From a virus, in the IMG/VR virus record IMGVR_UViG_3300044613_002874, positions 1 through 43,273 of that record: DNA of 43,273 nt; one strand, given 5' to 3'. The notes under the pieces were generated by a model. The model ran no database searches. It was not told where the DNA came from and worked only from the letters and a program-made list of their open reading frames with translations. Position 1 is the first letter of the stretch. Each line of letters starts with the position of its first letter. The translations under genes were made by a program, and so were the position numbers. Positions 8,077 to 15,591 of the stretch are shown here, piece by piece.

Positions 8077-8517
8077 TTATCGTTTTCCACCTTGGTAAAA
8101 TATATCATTTTCATTCAACACTCTAAACTTTATGCCTTGTTGTTTACAATACAATTCAGCAGCCTTCCATTTAGCTTGATTTTTAAAATACAGTGCTTGA
8201 TTTACTTTGTTTTTTCCAACTTTTTCCAACAATTGTTGACTAGCTGGTTTGATTTCAATTAATTCAACTTGTATTTTATTATTTTTATCTAGATATTGAA
8301 TAAAAAAATCAGGAACATATACGGTTTGTTTACCATTAAGTGGATTACGATACGGGATTTTTATTGCTTCGCTTGCCCATTTTTGTATACTAGGACTATT
8401 ATCACAGAAATTCATGAACGAAAATTCCCATGAACTGCGGTATGTTGGGACTGTTAACCCAATATATTTAGATGGATTTTTTGGTGTGAACTTCCCTTTA
8501 GCAAAGTTATGACTCAT
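8077..8517 (-). CDS. gp4: Head completion protein gp4 (gp50/4 family)
   Basis: This 146-residue protein aligns by eye along its length with T4 gp4 (about 150 residues): GKFTPKNPSKYIGL at the start, YRSSWEFSFMNF, a PYRNP strand, YVPDFFIQYLD, then VELIEIKPASQ, and AELYCKQQGIKFRVLNE at the end. The D-(x)n-E-x-K arrangement (PDFF and ELIEIKP) is a nuclease-like fold of the TnsA type. In T4 this protein caps the filled head so that the tail can attach. It overlaps the preceding 122-residue gene by 4 nt (ATGA), showing translational coupling. Confidence 0.88.
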   Translation of the reverse strand: MSHNFAKGKFTPKNPSKYIGLTVPTYRSSWEFSFMNFCDNSPSIQKWASEAIKIPYRNPLNGKQTVYVPDFFIQYLDKNNKIQVELIEIKPASQQLLEKVGKNKVNQALYFKNQAKWKAAELYCKQQGIKFRVLNENDIFYQGGKR

Positions 8518-8882
8518 ATTAAGATATTCCTAGACTCAAATTTATTCACAATTGGAGCCACTCTAAATCCAAGTACGCTAGTTTTTTCTCGTGAGGCATT
8601 TAATACCTGTGCAACAATCTGATTTAATTGAACATTTGTTAAACTTTTCATTGTATCTAATAACTCAAATACATTAACTCCATCTAATCTAGCTTGATTT
8701 AATAATACTATCGAAACAGTTCTAGAACTTTCTAAATCAAAATCACGTTTTAAAAAAAATCCAACGGTTGCATCTATTTGATTACTTGGAAACGTGACTT
8801 GATGTGTAAAAAATTTATCAAAAAAATTTTTTACTGGTACTGAACTGTCTACACTATTTGATGGTGGTAAATTACTAGCCAT
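8514..8882 (-). CDS. Conserved T4-like structural-module protein of unknown function
   Basis: This 122-residue protein has no T4 gene name that I can assign, but it resembles a small protein found in the tail modules of aquatic T4-like phages: FFDKFFTHQVTFPSNQIDAT, then VGFFLKRDFD, then VNVFELLDTMKSLTNVQLNQ and a C-terminal LGFRVAP. It looks mainly helical. It starts 1 nt after the stop of the tube-like gene, with AGGA placed 8 nt before the ATG, and overlaps gp4 by 4 nt. Co-expression with head-completion and tube genes suggests a head-tail assembly role; the exact function is unknown. Confidence 0.7.
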   Translation of the reverse strand: MASNLPPSNSVDSSVPVKNFFDKFFTHQVTFPSNQIDATVGFFLKRDFDLESSRTVSIVLLNQARLDGVNVFELLDTMKSLTNVQLNQIVAQVLNASREKTSVLGFRVAPIVNKFESRNILI

Positions 8883-8883
8883 A

Positions 8884-9876
8884 TTATTTTCCTAATTTAA
8901 CAGATGATGCTATTATTTGTTTATTATTAGTAGACGGCAATGGGAATGCTATTCCCTGCAATCCATTAACAGTGTCGGGTGCATCAATCGTTAAGTTATT
9001 TATAACTCCAACTGTACCAGCACTTGGTAATTCTTTAGTATTCTGAGCAATATTAATTTGTTCTATTATATTATTAATTACAGAAATATTATTTGTAATA
9101 TTTGATTTTGCAAAACTAGGACTGTTTGATACAGAGTCTGATGTGCCAACTAATGGGCTTGGTGTAACGTCATAATGTTCATAACCAAATCCTTCCACAT
9201 CCCCATTTTCAACAAACCCAGAACCATATGCAATAGCTTCACATTTTATTTTCATTGTAAAATCATGAGTTTTGGGATCAGAATAATCTAATTTATTATG
9301 ATTCCATGAAGTTATCATTGGATTAATTAATTTGTAACTGATATATTCATGTCTTGCCATTTGATATATTGTTATATAATTAAAAAACGGCGATGAACTG
9401 CCGTTATCCAACCCATATGAACTTGAGATAAAGTTAAAATTTTTAGTTGCATTTCGCTTATACGCACTTCCAGACTCCGCAGACGTTGGGTCAGCATAAT
9501 AATAACTATAATAGTTTTGCCATAATTTATTAATTACACCCATATTATCATCTTGAAAAGTTATTGTTATTTCCCCAGGTGTATGTTGCGTTTGAACTAC
9601 TTTTTTTCTATTATATTGATTTACAACTTCATTTGTTATTGTAAAGCTTGGTAAATCAACTGCTTTGACCAGCATATTAATTTCATTCTTATGTCTCTGT
9701 AATAAGCTCGAATCATGACATGCTGAACTACTTATATTAAAAGCAACATGAAATGAAAACTTATGCTTTGGCGCAAGGCGAAATTGATCATCAACAAATA
9801 GTCTAGCCGCATGCTGTTGATCACGTAAATATATGTTACTATCTTCTTTTAGGAATTTATTAGGTGTAAATGACAT
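8884..9876 (-). CDS. Tail-tube-like protein, probable baseplate tube initiator (gp19/gp54 family)
   Basis: The chosen start is the ATG at 9876 (MSFTPNKFLKED), giving 330 residues. An in-frame GTG at 9936 lies inside the terminator hairpin and is rejected. Residues about 35-230 follow the tube-protein pattern: KFSFHVAFNISSSA, a pocket strand VKAVDLPSFTI, then TPGEITITFQDDNM, and late strands with MKIKCEAIAYGSGF. The position next to tube gp19 and the C-terminal extension suggest the protein that nucleates the tube on the baseplate (T4 gp54), or a second tube-type protein. There is no Shine-Dalgarno sequence; CATAAATA lies 5 nt before the ATG. Confidence 0.65.
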   Translation of the reverse strand: MSFTPNKFLKEDSNIYLRDQQHAARLFVDDQFRLAPKHKFSFHVAFNISSSACHDSSLLQRHKNEINMLVKAVDLPSFTITNEVVNQYNRKKVVQTQHTPGEITITFQDDNMGVINKLWQNYYSYYYADPTSAESGSAYKRNATKNFNFISSSYGLDNGSSSPFFNYITIYQMARHEYISYKLINPMITSWNHNKLDYSDPKTHDFTMKIKCEAIAYGSGFVENGDVEGFGYEHYDVTPSPLVGTSDSVSNSPSFAKSNITNNISVINNIIEQINIAQNTKELPSAGTVGVINNLTIDAPDTVNGLQGIAFPLPSTNNKQIIASSVKLGK

Positions 9877-9881
9877 ATTAA

Positions 9882-9889
9882 TATTTATG
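9882..9889 (-). promoter_or_regulatory. Late promoter element CATAAATA
   Basis: The minus strand reads CACATAAATATTAATATG. CATAAATA matches 7 of 8 bases of T4 late TATAAATA and sits between the terminator at 9926-9950 and the tube-like gene, 5 nt before its ATG. It is the only promoter-like sequence between that terminator and the gene. Confidence 0.6.
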
Positions 9890-9925
9890 TGTTTCGTTAT
9901 ATTAGAAGTTAATGAAACACACAAT

Positions 9926-9950
9926 AAAAAACCCACCGAAGTGGGTTTTA
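9926..9950 (-). terminator. Rho-independent terminator with UUCG loop after gp19
   Basis: On the minus strand, AAAACCCAC, loop TTCG and GTGGGTTTT form a 9-bp perfect stem closed by a C(UUCG)G tetraloop, followed by further Ts. It lies 4 nt after the tube stop and ends the sheath-tube operon. Confidence 0.92.
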
Positions 9951-9953
9951 TAA

Positions 9954-10586
9954 TTAAGCACCAAGTGCGTTTGTTGTATTTCTGGATTGTGCAAATCCAG
10001 GAGCACCAAGACTAGCAGATGGACCTACTTGAACACAATTATCTGGTTGAATTGTTAATGAGATTAGTACTGGATCATTAGTTTTATACGATAACGCAGT
10101 GGTATTCCAGTCTGTTTTTTGAATATAACATCCATAGCATTCCCAGGTTTCTAACGCAATCGCTTCATTGGTACCGTTACCCCCATCTAACATTTCAATT
10201 CTCATTGTAAATTTATAATCACCGGCACTCGCCGCTGAACTTTGTTCAAAGAAATCAAATTGTTTCTGGTTTTGCTCACCAACCAATTTACTAACAGCAC
10301 CAGTAACATCATCACGCAATTTAACAACCATTGAGTTCCACTTTGGTTTACCTGCATAATGAACTTGACTGTTATAAACATCGATCACTACATCAGTAAA
10401 TTCTGTACTTGGTCTAGCTGCCTCTGCCACTTGTTTTGTTAATTCTGTTGTGCTACCAGAGACCCCGAAATTCTCTAAAGAAATTCGGAATCTATAAGCC
10501 AACTTGGGCATTAATAAGCCCTGTGTGCTAGCACTTTGGTCAGATGCTAGCGGTACTGTAAAATTTGATAATGCTGCTATTGCCAT
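9954..10586 (-). CDS. gp19: Tail tube protein gp19
   Basis: The chosen start is the ATG at 10586 (MAIAALSNFTVPLAS, 210 residues). It has AGGAG 7 nt upstream; an in-frame ATG further upstream at 10640 lies inside the sheath gene and lacks such a site. The protein shows the T4 tube pattern: LMPKLAYRFRISLENFGVSG near the N-terminus, a central strand with TEFTDVVIDVYNSQVHYAG, and the C-terminal IALETWECYGCYI / ALSYKTNDPVLISLTIQPDN. Hexamers of this protein stack to form the rigid inner tube through which DNA leaves. It follows the sheath at 13 nt and ends at a UUCG terminator. Confidence 0.93.
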   Translation of the reverse strand: MAIAALSNFTVPLASDQSASTQGLLMPKLAYRFRISLENFGVSGSTTELTKQVAEAARPSTEFTDVVIDVYNSQVHYAGKPKWNSMVVKLRDDVTGAVSKLVGEQNQKQFDFFEQSSAASAGDYKFTMRIEMLDGGNGTNEAIALETWECYGCYIQKTDWNTTALSYKTNDPVLISLTIQPDNCVQVGPSASLGAPGFAQSRNTTNALGA

Positions 10587-10599
10587 TTTATTCTCCTTT

Positions 10600-13500
10600 T
10601 TATGATTGACCCAATTTAGCAATAGCGCCAGTGTTTTCAATTCTTAATGGAATGTAAATAAATTCCACTGCTTTGACTGGTTCAATTGCAATATCAACAT
10701 AAAGCTCATTGGCATCGATTCTTGTTGGGGTATTATTAGATGTGTCACATACAACCAAGAAGTCATATAATGCTCTTTGTCCAACCAATTCCAATAAGAA
10801 ACTTTCAATTTGTTGTTTAATTTCATTTCTAGTTTGTGTATCATTTGGCTCAAAAATATATGGTTTAGATATTCTTGCCAATTGAACACGTAAGTAGATT
10901 ATCAATCTAGCAACATTAATACGATCCATTGCACTAGTAACAACTTGTCTAGTTTTTTGACCATAATTAACTAACCCGGTTCCAACAATATATGTGATCG
11001 GATTTACATTAACTTTTTGCAAAGTATCACGCTGTCCAGTATTCAAAGATATTGAATTAAACTCACCTTCTGCAGTAATATATCCAACAGCAGAAGCATT
11101 AGTAATGCCACCTCTACGTACACCAGCTGGTGCAAACCAAGGGTAACTAACATTATCACTTAATGCAATAGTTCTCAACATCATATGGCTTGGAGGCACT
11201 GCGATATTGTTACCAATATTATCTCTGGTATATCCCCATGGATAGAATACACCCAAATATGCGTCAGTTGTTACTAAACCATCATCATTGTCCTCAAGTG
11301 CATTATTTTCATTTAATCCCCAATTACTTAATGTAGTTGCATCAGATGTCAATCTGGCTGGTGAATCACCAACTACAAATGCTGTTAAACCACGATCATA
11401 ATTTAAATTTACTAATGGTTTAATTAATTCTGGATATCCAGGAGCGGCTAGTAGATTAAATACACGTCTGTCTTCATCGCGGATTTGTTGATTACTATTA
11501 ATCAATGCTGCCATTGCTTGAAGAACAACCCCACGCTGTGATTTACGACCAAATGAACCCGATCCATCTGATTGATTGGTGGCTTCACTAATCCATCTGT
11601 GTGGGTAGTATTCAGTCATCGCTTGATTTCCATAACGATGATTAATTTCTAGTGTATTAACATAATTTTTTACGAATTTTTTAACATTAAATCCGCTTCT
11701 TCTCAAATTCCACAGTAACATCCCTTTTGGATATAATGCTGGATCAGGTGCATCAAAATCAACATAATCACTAGATAATAATTCAATAATAGTACCAGAT
11801 GGTGCCGAAATTGCAGTACCACCAGATGTTCCTGATCGTGCATCATGAAATAAAATACCGTTCTCAGTGGTTTGATCAGAATTATCAAGTAATCGCCATT
11901 GATTATTAAAATCATAAATGTATACCAATGGATAGTTTTCTAAATCTGCTGTACTAATCCACAAGTCACCAATTACTACTGGGGTAACACCATCAGATTG
12001 GAATTTAGGTTTAGTTACACTGATAATTGGGCCATTAACATCCGTTCCGTAAGAAAAATATGGACTTGCTTCTTTACCAGTACCAATATCACCAGGGAAT
12101 TTATATCCAACCCATTCTGTGCCATTATGTACTAGAATATCAATTTCACTAATATTACTGTCATACCATAATTGACCATCAGCGGCTAATGATGATGGTG
12201 CAGTTGGACTTGCAATTGCAATACCACCTGTTGCGCCAACCGATGTCCAGTTACTTGCATCAAATGAATTAGGAACACCATTCGGTGATGCATACAAGTT
12301 AGCTGTTCTGGTTGGATTAAATATAGTAGAGATTGGTGTATTATTACCATCCACTAAACGAATATCACCACCTTTGTTATGACTAATAACCACACGGTTT
12401 GATGAATCGAGTATTGCTGATACATTTACTAAACTAGCATTATTAATACTGGCAATTAATGCGTTACCAATTTGCACTGCAGTATCACCAGAGGTTACAT
12501 CAAATGAAATAGTAACAGCTGCACTTAATACATCAGTATTAATTAAACTTTCAGAAATAGTGAACGAGTATGTATTGCCCGGGAATGCACTAGAAGTAAT
12601 TACATCAGATACAATTGTAGTTGCGCCAACATTTTTTCTGCGATATAATTTAAAATTAGCAGATTGTGGATACACAACACTATGCTGAGTCACAGTTGAT
12701 TCTGCATCATTGTATTTCAAATACAGTGTACCAGTAGCAATATTTAACCCACCACCAGTTGCATCAAGAACTTTTAATGCTTCTGTATTATTTTTATAAA
12801 TGGAAACACTATCAGTAACCCATTGTTTTTTATTCGCTGAGTAAGTTTGAATATCCCAATTAGCGCCTAAATTAAACGGTGTTGTTTTAACCCAAACTGC
12901 ACCAGTTGGAATACCATTATTTGTAGATGGTTTTTCAGTTCGTTTATAAGTTGGGATTTGGGTATGTTTACTAATACTTAAGGCTGGAGCCAAGTAAGTC
13001 GTAGAAGTTAAACCCAATTTAGCTACAGAAGTACCAGACACTGCAATATCAACGCCTGTTGAAAACAATTGTAATTGATTAGTTTCCATACCGGCAGTAA
13101 TACCAGCAGCTGTCAACGTAGCATTATTATTAATCGCATTTACAACTGCTGTCAAGGTAGTAATACCAGCGCCAGTGATGTTAACAGTATTAATAGTCAA
13201 TACATCAGTAGTTTGTAAAGTAATTGCTGAATTATAAGTTGTTCCTTGAGCAGTCGGCCAACTAGCCACCCATTCAGTCGAACCAACTTCTACCCATTTA
13301 ACTAATGACGTAGAATTAGTTTTTGGTTTTTTAAACCAAATAGTATTTAAATTTGTCACCGAAACGATCGCATAACTGCCAATAGTACCAAGTGATGCTA
13401 ATGGTGTGTAATCACCACCTTCAAAATCCACTACTTTTACAGTGTCTGTAATCACCAATGGAGTTTGTGCAGTGAATGTTTGACCACCCAATACAGAAGC

Positions 13501-13962
13501 AGGCGCTGAATTCCATTGAAAAATACCATAATCAGTAGCTGATGTATCAATCCAAATAGTACCATCTGCTGGTTCACCAGTAGGTGCATCAGCAGATTCG
13601 GCCAATTGAGCCAAATCAATGTCTGCTCTTACTACATATGCACTATTACTTACACCCAAGAAACTGTAAGCTGCTTGTAACCCATATTCATTCAATTCAC
13701 CAGCATGCACTGGATTATTATTGGCGTCTGTTTGGAATATAGGAGTTCCGAATGTGTCAGATAAATCTTTTTGACTGGTTAGTAAGTAAACTTTTCCAGC
13801 ATTTGCTTTTAATGTACCAGGTGCTGTTCCTGTTCCCGCTCCATTCTGTTTGCTTTCTTCAGAAGCAACCACAATTAAAGGGACTGTCCCCGGCGCTGCA
13901 GGTGTGTAAAAACTTTCGTCAATTACCGTTACACTTACGCCAGCTGATTGAAGTTGAGCCAT
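10600..13962 (-). CDS. gp18: Tail sheath protein gp18, much enlarged
   Basis: The N-terminus SAGVSVTVIDESFYTPAA and the C-terminal 400 residues (VRRGGITNASAVGYI, TRQVVTSAMDRINVARLIIY, RNEIKQQIESFLLELVGQRA, VKAVEFIYIPLRIENTGAI) are those of contractile sheaths. At 1120 residues it is far longer than T4 gp18 (659). The extra sequence, about residues 120-700, holds four copies of a short Trp-rich beta unit: DGTIWIDT (133-140), TGAVWVKT (353-360), DGQLWYDS (595-602) and IGDLWIST (664-671), each followed about 20 residues later by a Trp. Such insertions should sit on the outside of the sheath. GGAG lies 8 nt before the ATG. Confidence 0.92.
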   Translation of the reverse strand: MAQLQSAGVSVTVIDESFYTPAAPGTVPLIVVASEESKQNGAGTGTAPGTLKANAGKVYLLTSQKDLSDTFGTPIFQTDANNNPVHAGELNEYGLQAAYSFLGVSNSAYVVRADIDLAQLAESADAPTGEPADGTIWIDTSATDYGIFQWNSAPASVLGGQTFTAQTPLVITDTVKVVDFEGGDYTPLASLGTIGSYAIVSVTNLNTIWFKKPKTNSTSLVKWVEVGSTEWVASWPTAQGTTYNSAITLQTTDVLTINTVNITGAGITTLTAVVNAINNNATLTAAGITAGMETNQLQLFSTGVDIAVSGTSVAKLGLTSTTYLAPALSISKHTQIPTYKRTEKPSTNNGIPTGAVWVKTTPFNLGANWDIQTYSANKKQWVTDSVSIYKNNTEALKVLDATGGGLNIATGTLYLKYNDAESTVTQHSVVYPQSANFKLYRRKNVGATTIVSDVITSSAFPGNTYSFTISESLINTDVLSAAVTISFDVTSGDTAVQIGNALIASINNASLVNVSAILDSSNRVVISHNKGGDIRLVDGNNTPISTIFNPTRTANLYASPNGVPNSFDASNWTSVGATGGIAIASPTAPSSLAADGQLWYDSNISEIDILVHNGTEWVGYKFPGDIGTGKEASPYFSYGTDVNGPIISVTKPKFQSDGVTPVVIGDLWISTADLENYPLVYIYDFNNQWRLLDNSDQTTENGILFHDARSGTSGGTAISAPSGTIIELLSSDYVDFDAPDPALYPKGMLLWNLRRSGFNVKKFVKNYVNTLEINHRYGNQAMTEYYPHRWISEATNQSDGSGSFGRKSQRGVVLQAMAALINSNQQIRDEDRRVFNLLAAPGYPELIKPLVNLNYDRGLTAFVVGDSPARLTSDATTLSNWGLNENNALEDNDDGLVTTDAYLGVFYPWGYTRDNIGNNIAVPPSHMMLRTIALSDNVSYPWFAPAGVRRGGITNASAVGYITAEGEFNSISLNTGQRDTLQKVNVNPITYIVGTGLVNYGQKTRQVVTSAMDRINVARLIIYLRVQLARISKPYIFEPNDTQTRNEIKQQIESFLLELVGQRALYDFLVVCDTSNNTPTRIDANELYVDIAIEPVKAVEFIYIPLRIENTGAIAKLGQS

Positions 13963-14004
13963 AATATATTCTCCATGAACAATTTCTAAATAATTCTCTT
14001 GATG

Positions 14005-14012
14005 TATTTAGT
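14005..14012 (-). promoter_or_regulatory. Possible late promoter element ACTAAATA for sheath-tube operon
   Basis: The minus strand reads ACTAAATACATC about 42 nt before the sheath ATG. It matches 6 of 8 bases of TATAAATA, and the same octamer occurs at 39690-39697. The rest of the gap 13963-14054 shows no other signal apart from the sheath ribosome binding site. Confidence 0.45.
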
Positions 14013-14054
14013 TGTTTTGGAGATTTTATTGCTATATCATGGCTAATAATCATA

Positions 14055-14675
14055 TTATTTGGAATTTAATAATAAATAAACATTGTTGTATAACTCATCA
14101 ATAGTCCCATTATTATCTATCACTACATCAAAATCTAAACCATGCCATGCCCATTCACTTTCATGTATTCCATATGTTTGACTTAACATTAATTGGTCAG
14201 AACTATTCCCGGCTAATGCACCCGGTACATGTGAAAACCATTCAGGATCAGGCCCTCGCTTTACTCGAACCATTTTCCCACCAGATTTTTGAATAGCATT
14301 AAATTCATTTGGAAATCTACAGTCAGTAATGATAATATTATCAGTTGATTTGCGTAATCGATTTTCCAAACTTGATAACCATATATCTTGATGAAAGTTA
14401 TTTCGGCATACATCCGTTCCCCAATATTGTAAAATCCAGCGTGGGGTTATATCCATGTTCAATCGTTCTGACCACCAGTCATCACGTGTTTCACGCCATT
14501 CCCGAGATTGTTTTGTGCGCCCTTCTAATAAAGTTCGATCCCATCCAAACACGGCTGCCACCGAATCTTTCAAGGATGATGCAAATGATTCACGACGAAA
14601 TTCGTGAAAATTAACCAAGTAATCAGCAACGGTATCTTTACCACCACCAATGTTTCCTGCTACTGCTATAATCAT
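14055..14675 (-). CDS. gp1: Deoxynucleoside monophosphate kinase (T4 gp1 type)
   Basis: This 206-residue protein has an N-terminal P-loop, AVAGNIGGGKDTVADYL (residues 4-20), the GxxxxGKD(T) form used by T4 gp1, which phosphorylates dNMPs to dNDPs for phage DNA synthesis. Later motifs fit: TDCRFPNEFNAI (about 118-129) in the nucleotide-binding core and RVKRGPDPEW. It is a nucleotide-metabolism gene placed between neck gene 13 and the sheath. A strong GGAGG lies 5 nt before the ATG, and a perfect TTGACA-N17-TATAAT promoter sits just upstream, so it should be transcribed by unmodified host polymerase, before the surrounding late genes. Confidence 0.88.
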   Translation of the reverse strand: MIIAVAGNIGGGKDTVADYLVNFHEFRRESFASSLKDSVAAVFGWDRTLLEGRTKQSREWRETRDDWWSERLNMDITPRWILQYWGTDVCRNNFHQDIWLSSLENRLRKSTDNIIITDCRFPNEFNAIQKSGGKMVRVKRGPDPEWFSHVPGALAGNSSDQLMLSQTYGIHESEWAWHGLDFDVVIDNNGTIDELYNNVYLLLNSK

Positions 14676-14697
14676 GTTACCTCCGTGTAAAAATTGA

Positions 14698-14726
14698 ATT
14701 ATATCTTACTCGGAGGATGATGTCAA
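14698..14726 (-). promoter_or_regulatory. Perfect sigma-70 promoter (TTGACA-N17-TATAAT) for the dNMP kinase
   Basis: On the minus strand TTGACA (14721-14726) and TATAAT (14698-14703) are separated by exactly 17 nt. The promoter fills the gap between the gp13 stop and the kinase ribosome binding site. Confidence 0.85.
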
Positions 14727-14729
14727 TAG

Positions 14730-15515
14730 TTAACCTATCACCCATGTCAAAGGAGTACCACCTGGTACTAGATTTTCTAATTCTTTTTCCAATGCTACTA
14801 TTTCTTCTTTTGCACTCGCTTTCAAATCACTGCCATTTAATTGAATAGATCCAGTTGGCCCGGCAATAGAGGCAAATAAGCTTCTCGCCTCCCCTAACAT
14901 CATTTTACAAGTAGCTAATGTGTAATCACGTAACCATTGTTTGGCATAGATATCTGTAAGTAACACGAAGTCAGGTCTATAATTATGGGTTCTTAATAAA
15001 ATCTGCTCACCTTGTGCAAACGGTCTCTGTAATATAGTAAGAATATGGCTTTGTGGTTTCCATTTGAATTCTATATAACTACCAAACATTCTACCTACCA
15101 ATTTTTGATAACCGGCAAACATTTCATAGGTAGCTAATCCCCCCATCATACTACCACTTAACAGATAAGTGTTAGTATAAGCCAAATTGAACGGTTCAAA
15201 TAATGTACCACCCGCACCCAATCCTGAACGCGACCCAATTGCACGACGGAATACACTTTGCACTTCAACAATTTCATCCGGTAGTCTATATTCATTTTGA
15301 TCTTGTACCAATTCTAAAAAAATATAACTTTCTTCAACAGCATTTGAACTTCGTTGTCTAAATTTAATTAGTGCTTTATCTAATGCGGTTTCATAATGAA
15401 TCGGATCCAAGTCAATATCGATCATACCGTCAGCGAGCATTGCTCTAACATAATCGAATACTTTATTTCTTTCAATAAGTGATGTAGAAGTAGTATCTGT
15501 TAAAATTTCAGTCAT
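14730..15515 (-). CDS. gp13: Neck protein gp13
   Basis: This 261-residue protein matches the T4 gp13 family. It has an N-terminal helical segment with DYVRAMLADGMIDIDLDPIH and YETALDKALIKFRQRSSNAV, then strands with YRLPDEIVEVQSVFR, a membrane-like but structural stretch around residues 105-140, and IEFKWKPQSHILTILQRP. In T4, gp13 and gp14 form the neck that closes the filled head and joins it to the tail. AGGAG lies before the ATG, and a GATAAATA late element lies just upstream. It is divergent from gp14, whereas in T4 genes 13 and 14 are adjacent on one strand. Confidence 0.88.
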   Translation of the reverse strand: MTEILTDTTSTSLIERNKVFDYVRAMLADGMIDIDLDPIHYETALDKALIKFRQRSSNAVEESYIFLELVQDQNEYRLPDEIVEVQSVFRRAIGSRSGLGAGGTLFEPFNLAYTNTYLLSGSMMGGLATYEMFAGYQKLVGRMFGSYIEFKWKPQSHILTILQRPFAQGEQILLRTHNYRPDFVLLTDIYAKQWLRDYTLATCKMMLGEARSLFASIAGPTGSIQLNGSDLKASAKEEIVALEKELENLVPGGTPLTWVIG

Positions 15516-15531
15516 TTTTAATCTCCTGTTA

Positions 15532-15539
15532 TATTTATC
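15532..15539 (-). promoter_or_regulatory. Late promoter element GATAAATA for gp13
   Basis: The minus strand reads TCGATAAATATAACAGGAG, placing the element just before the gp13 ribosome binding site. It is one half of a divergent pair with 15562-15569. Confidence 0.65.
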
Positions 15540-15561
15540 GAATATACCAGATGATTAGATA

Positions 15562-15569
15562 GATAAATA
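15562..15569 (+). promoter_or_regulatory. Late promoter element GATAAATA for gp14-gp15-Nudix
   Basis: The plus strand reads TAGATAAATATGTAA, about 12 nt before the GGAG of gp14. The octamer is the same as that at 15532-15539 on the other strand. Confidence 0.65.
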
Positions 15570-15591
15570 TGTAATAACTAGGAGAGTTCCA

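Noticed and set aside
9877-9936. GTG start at 9936 extending the tube-like protein by 20 residues
   Set aside because: The codon lies inside the terminator stem and has no ribosome binding site; the added residues do not fit the family.
10600-13962. The sheath insert as a second intein
   Set aside because: No intein block motifs, no terminal His-Asn and no endonuclease motifs; the insert is made of beta-rich repeats.
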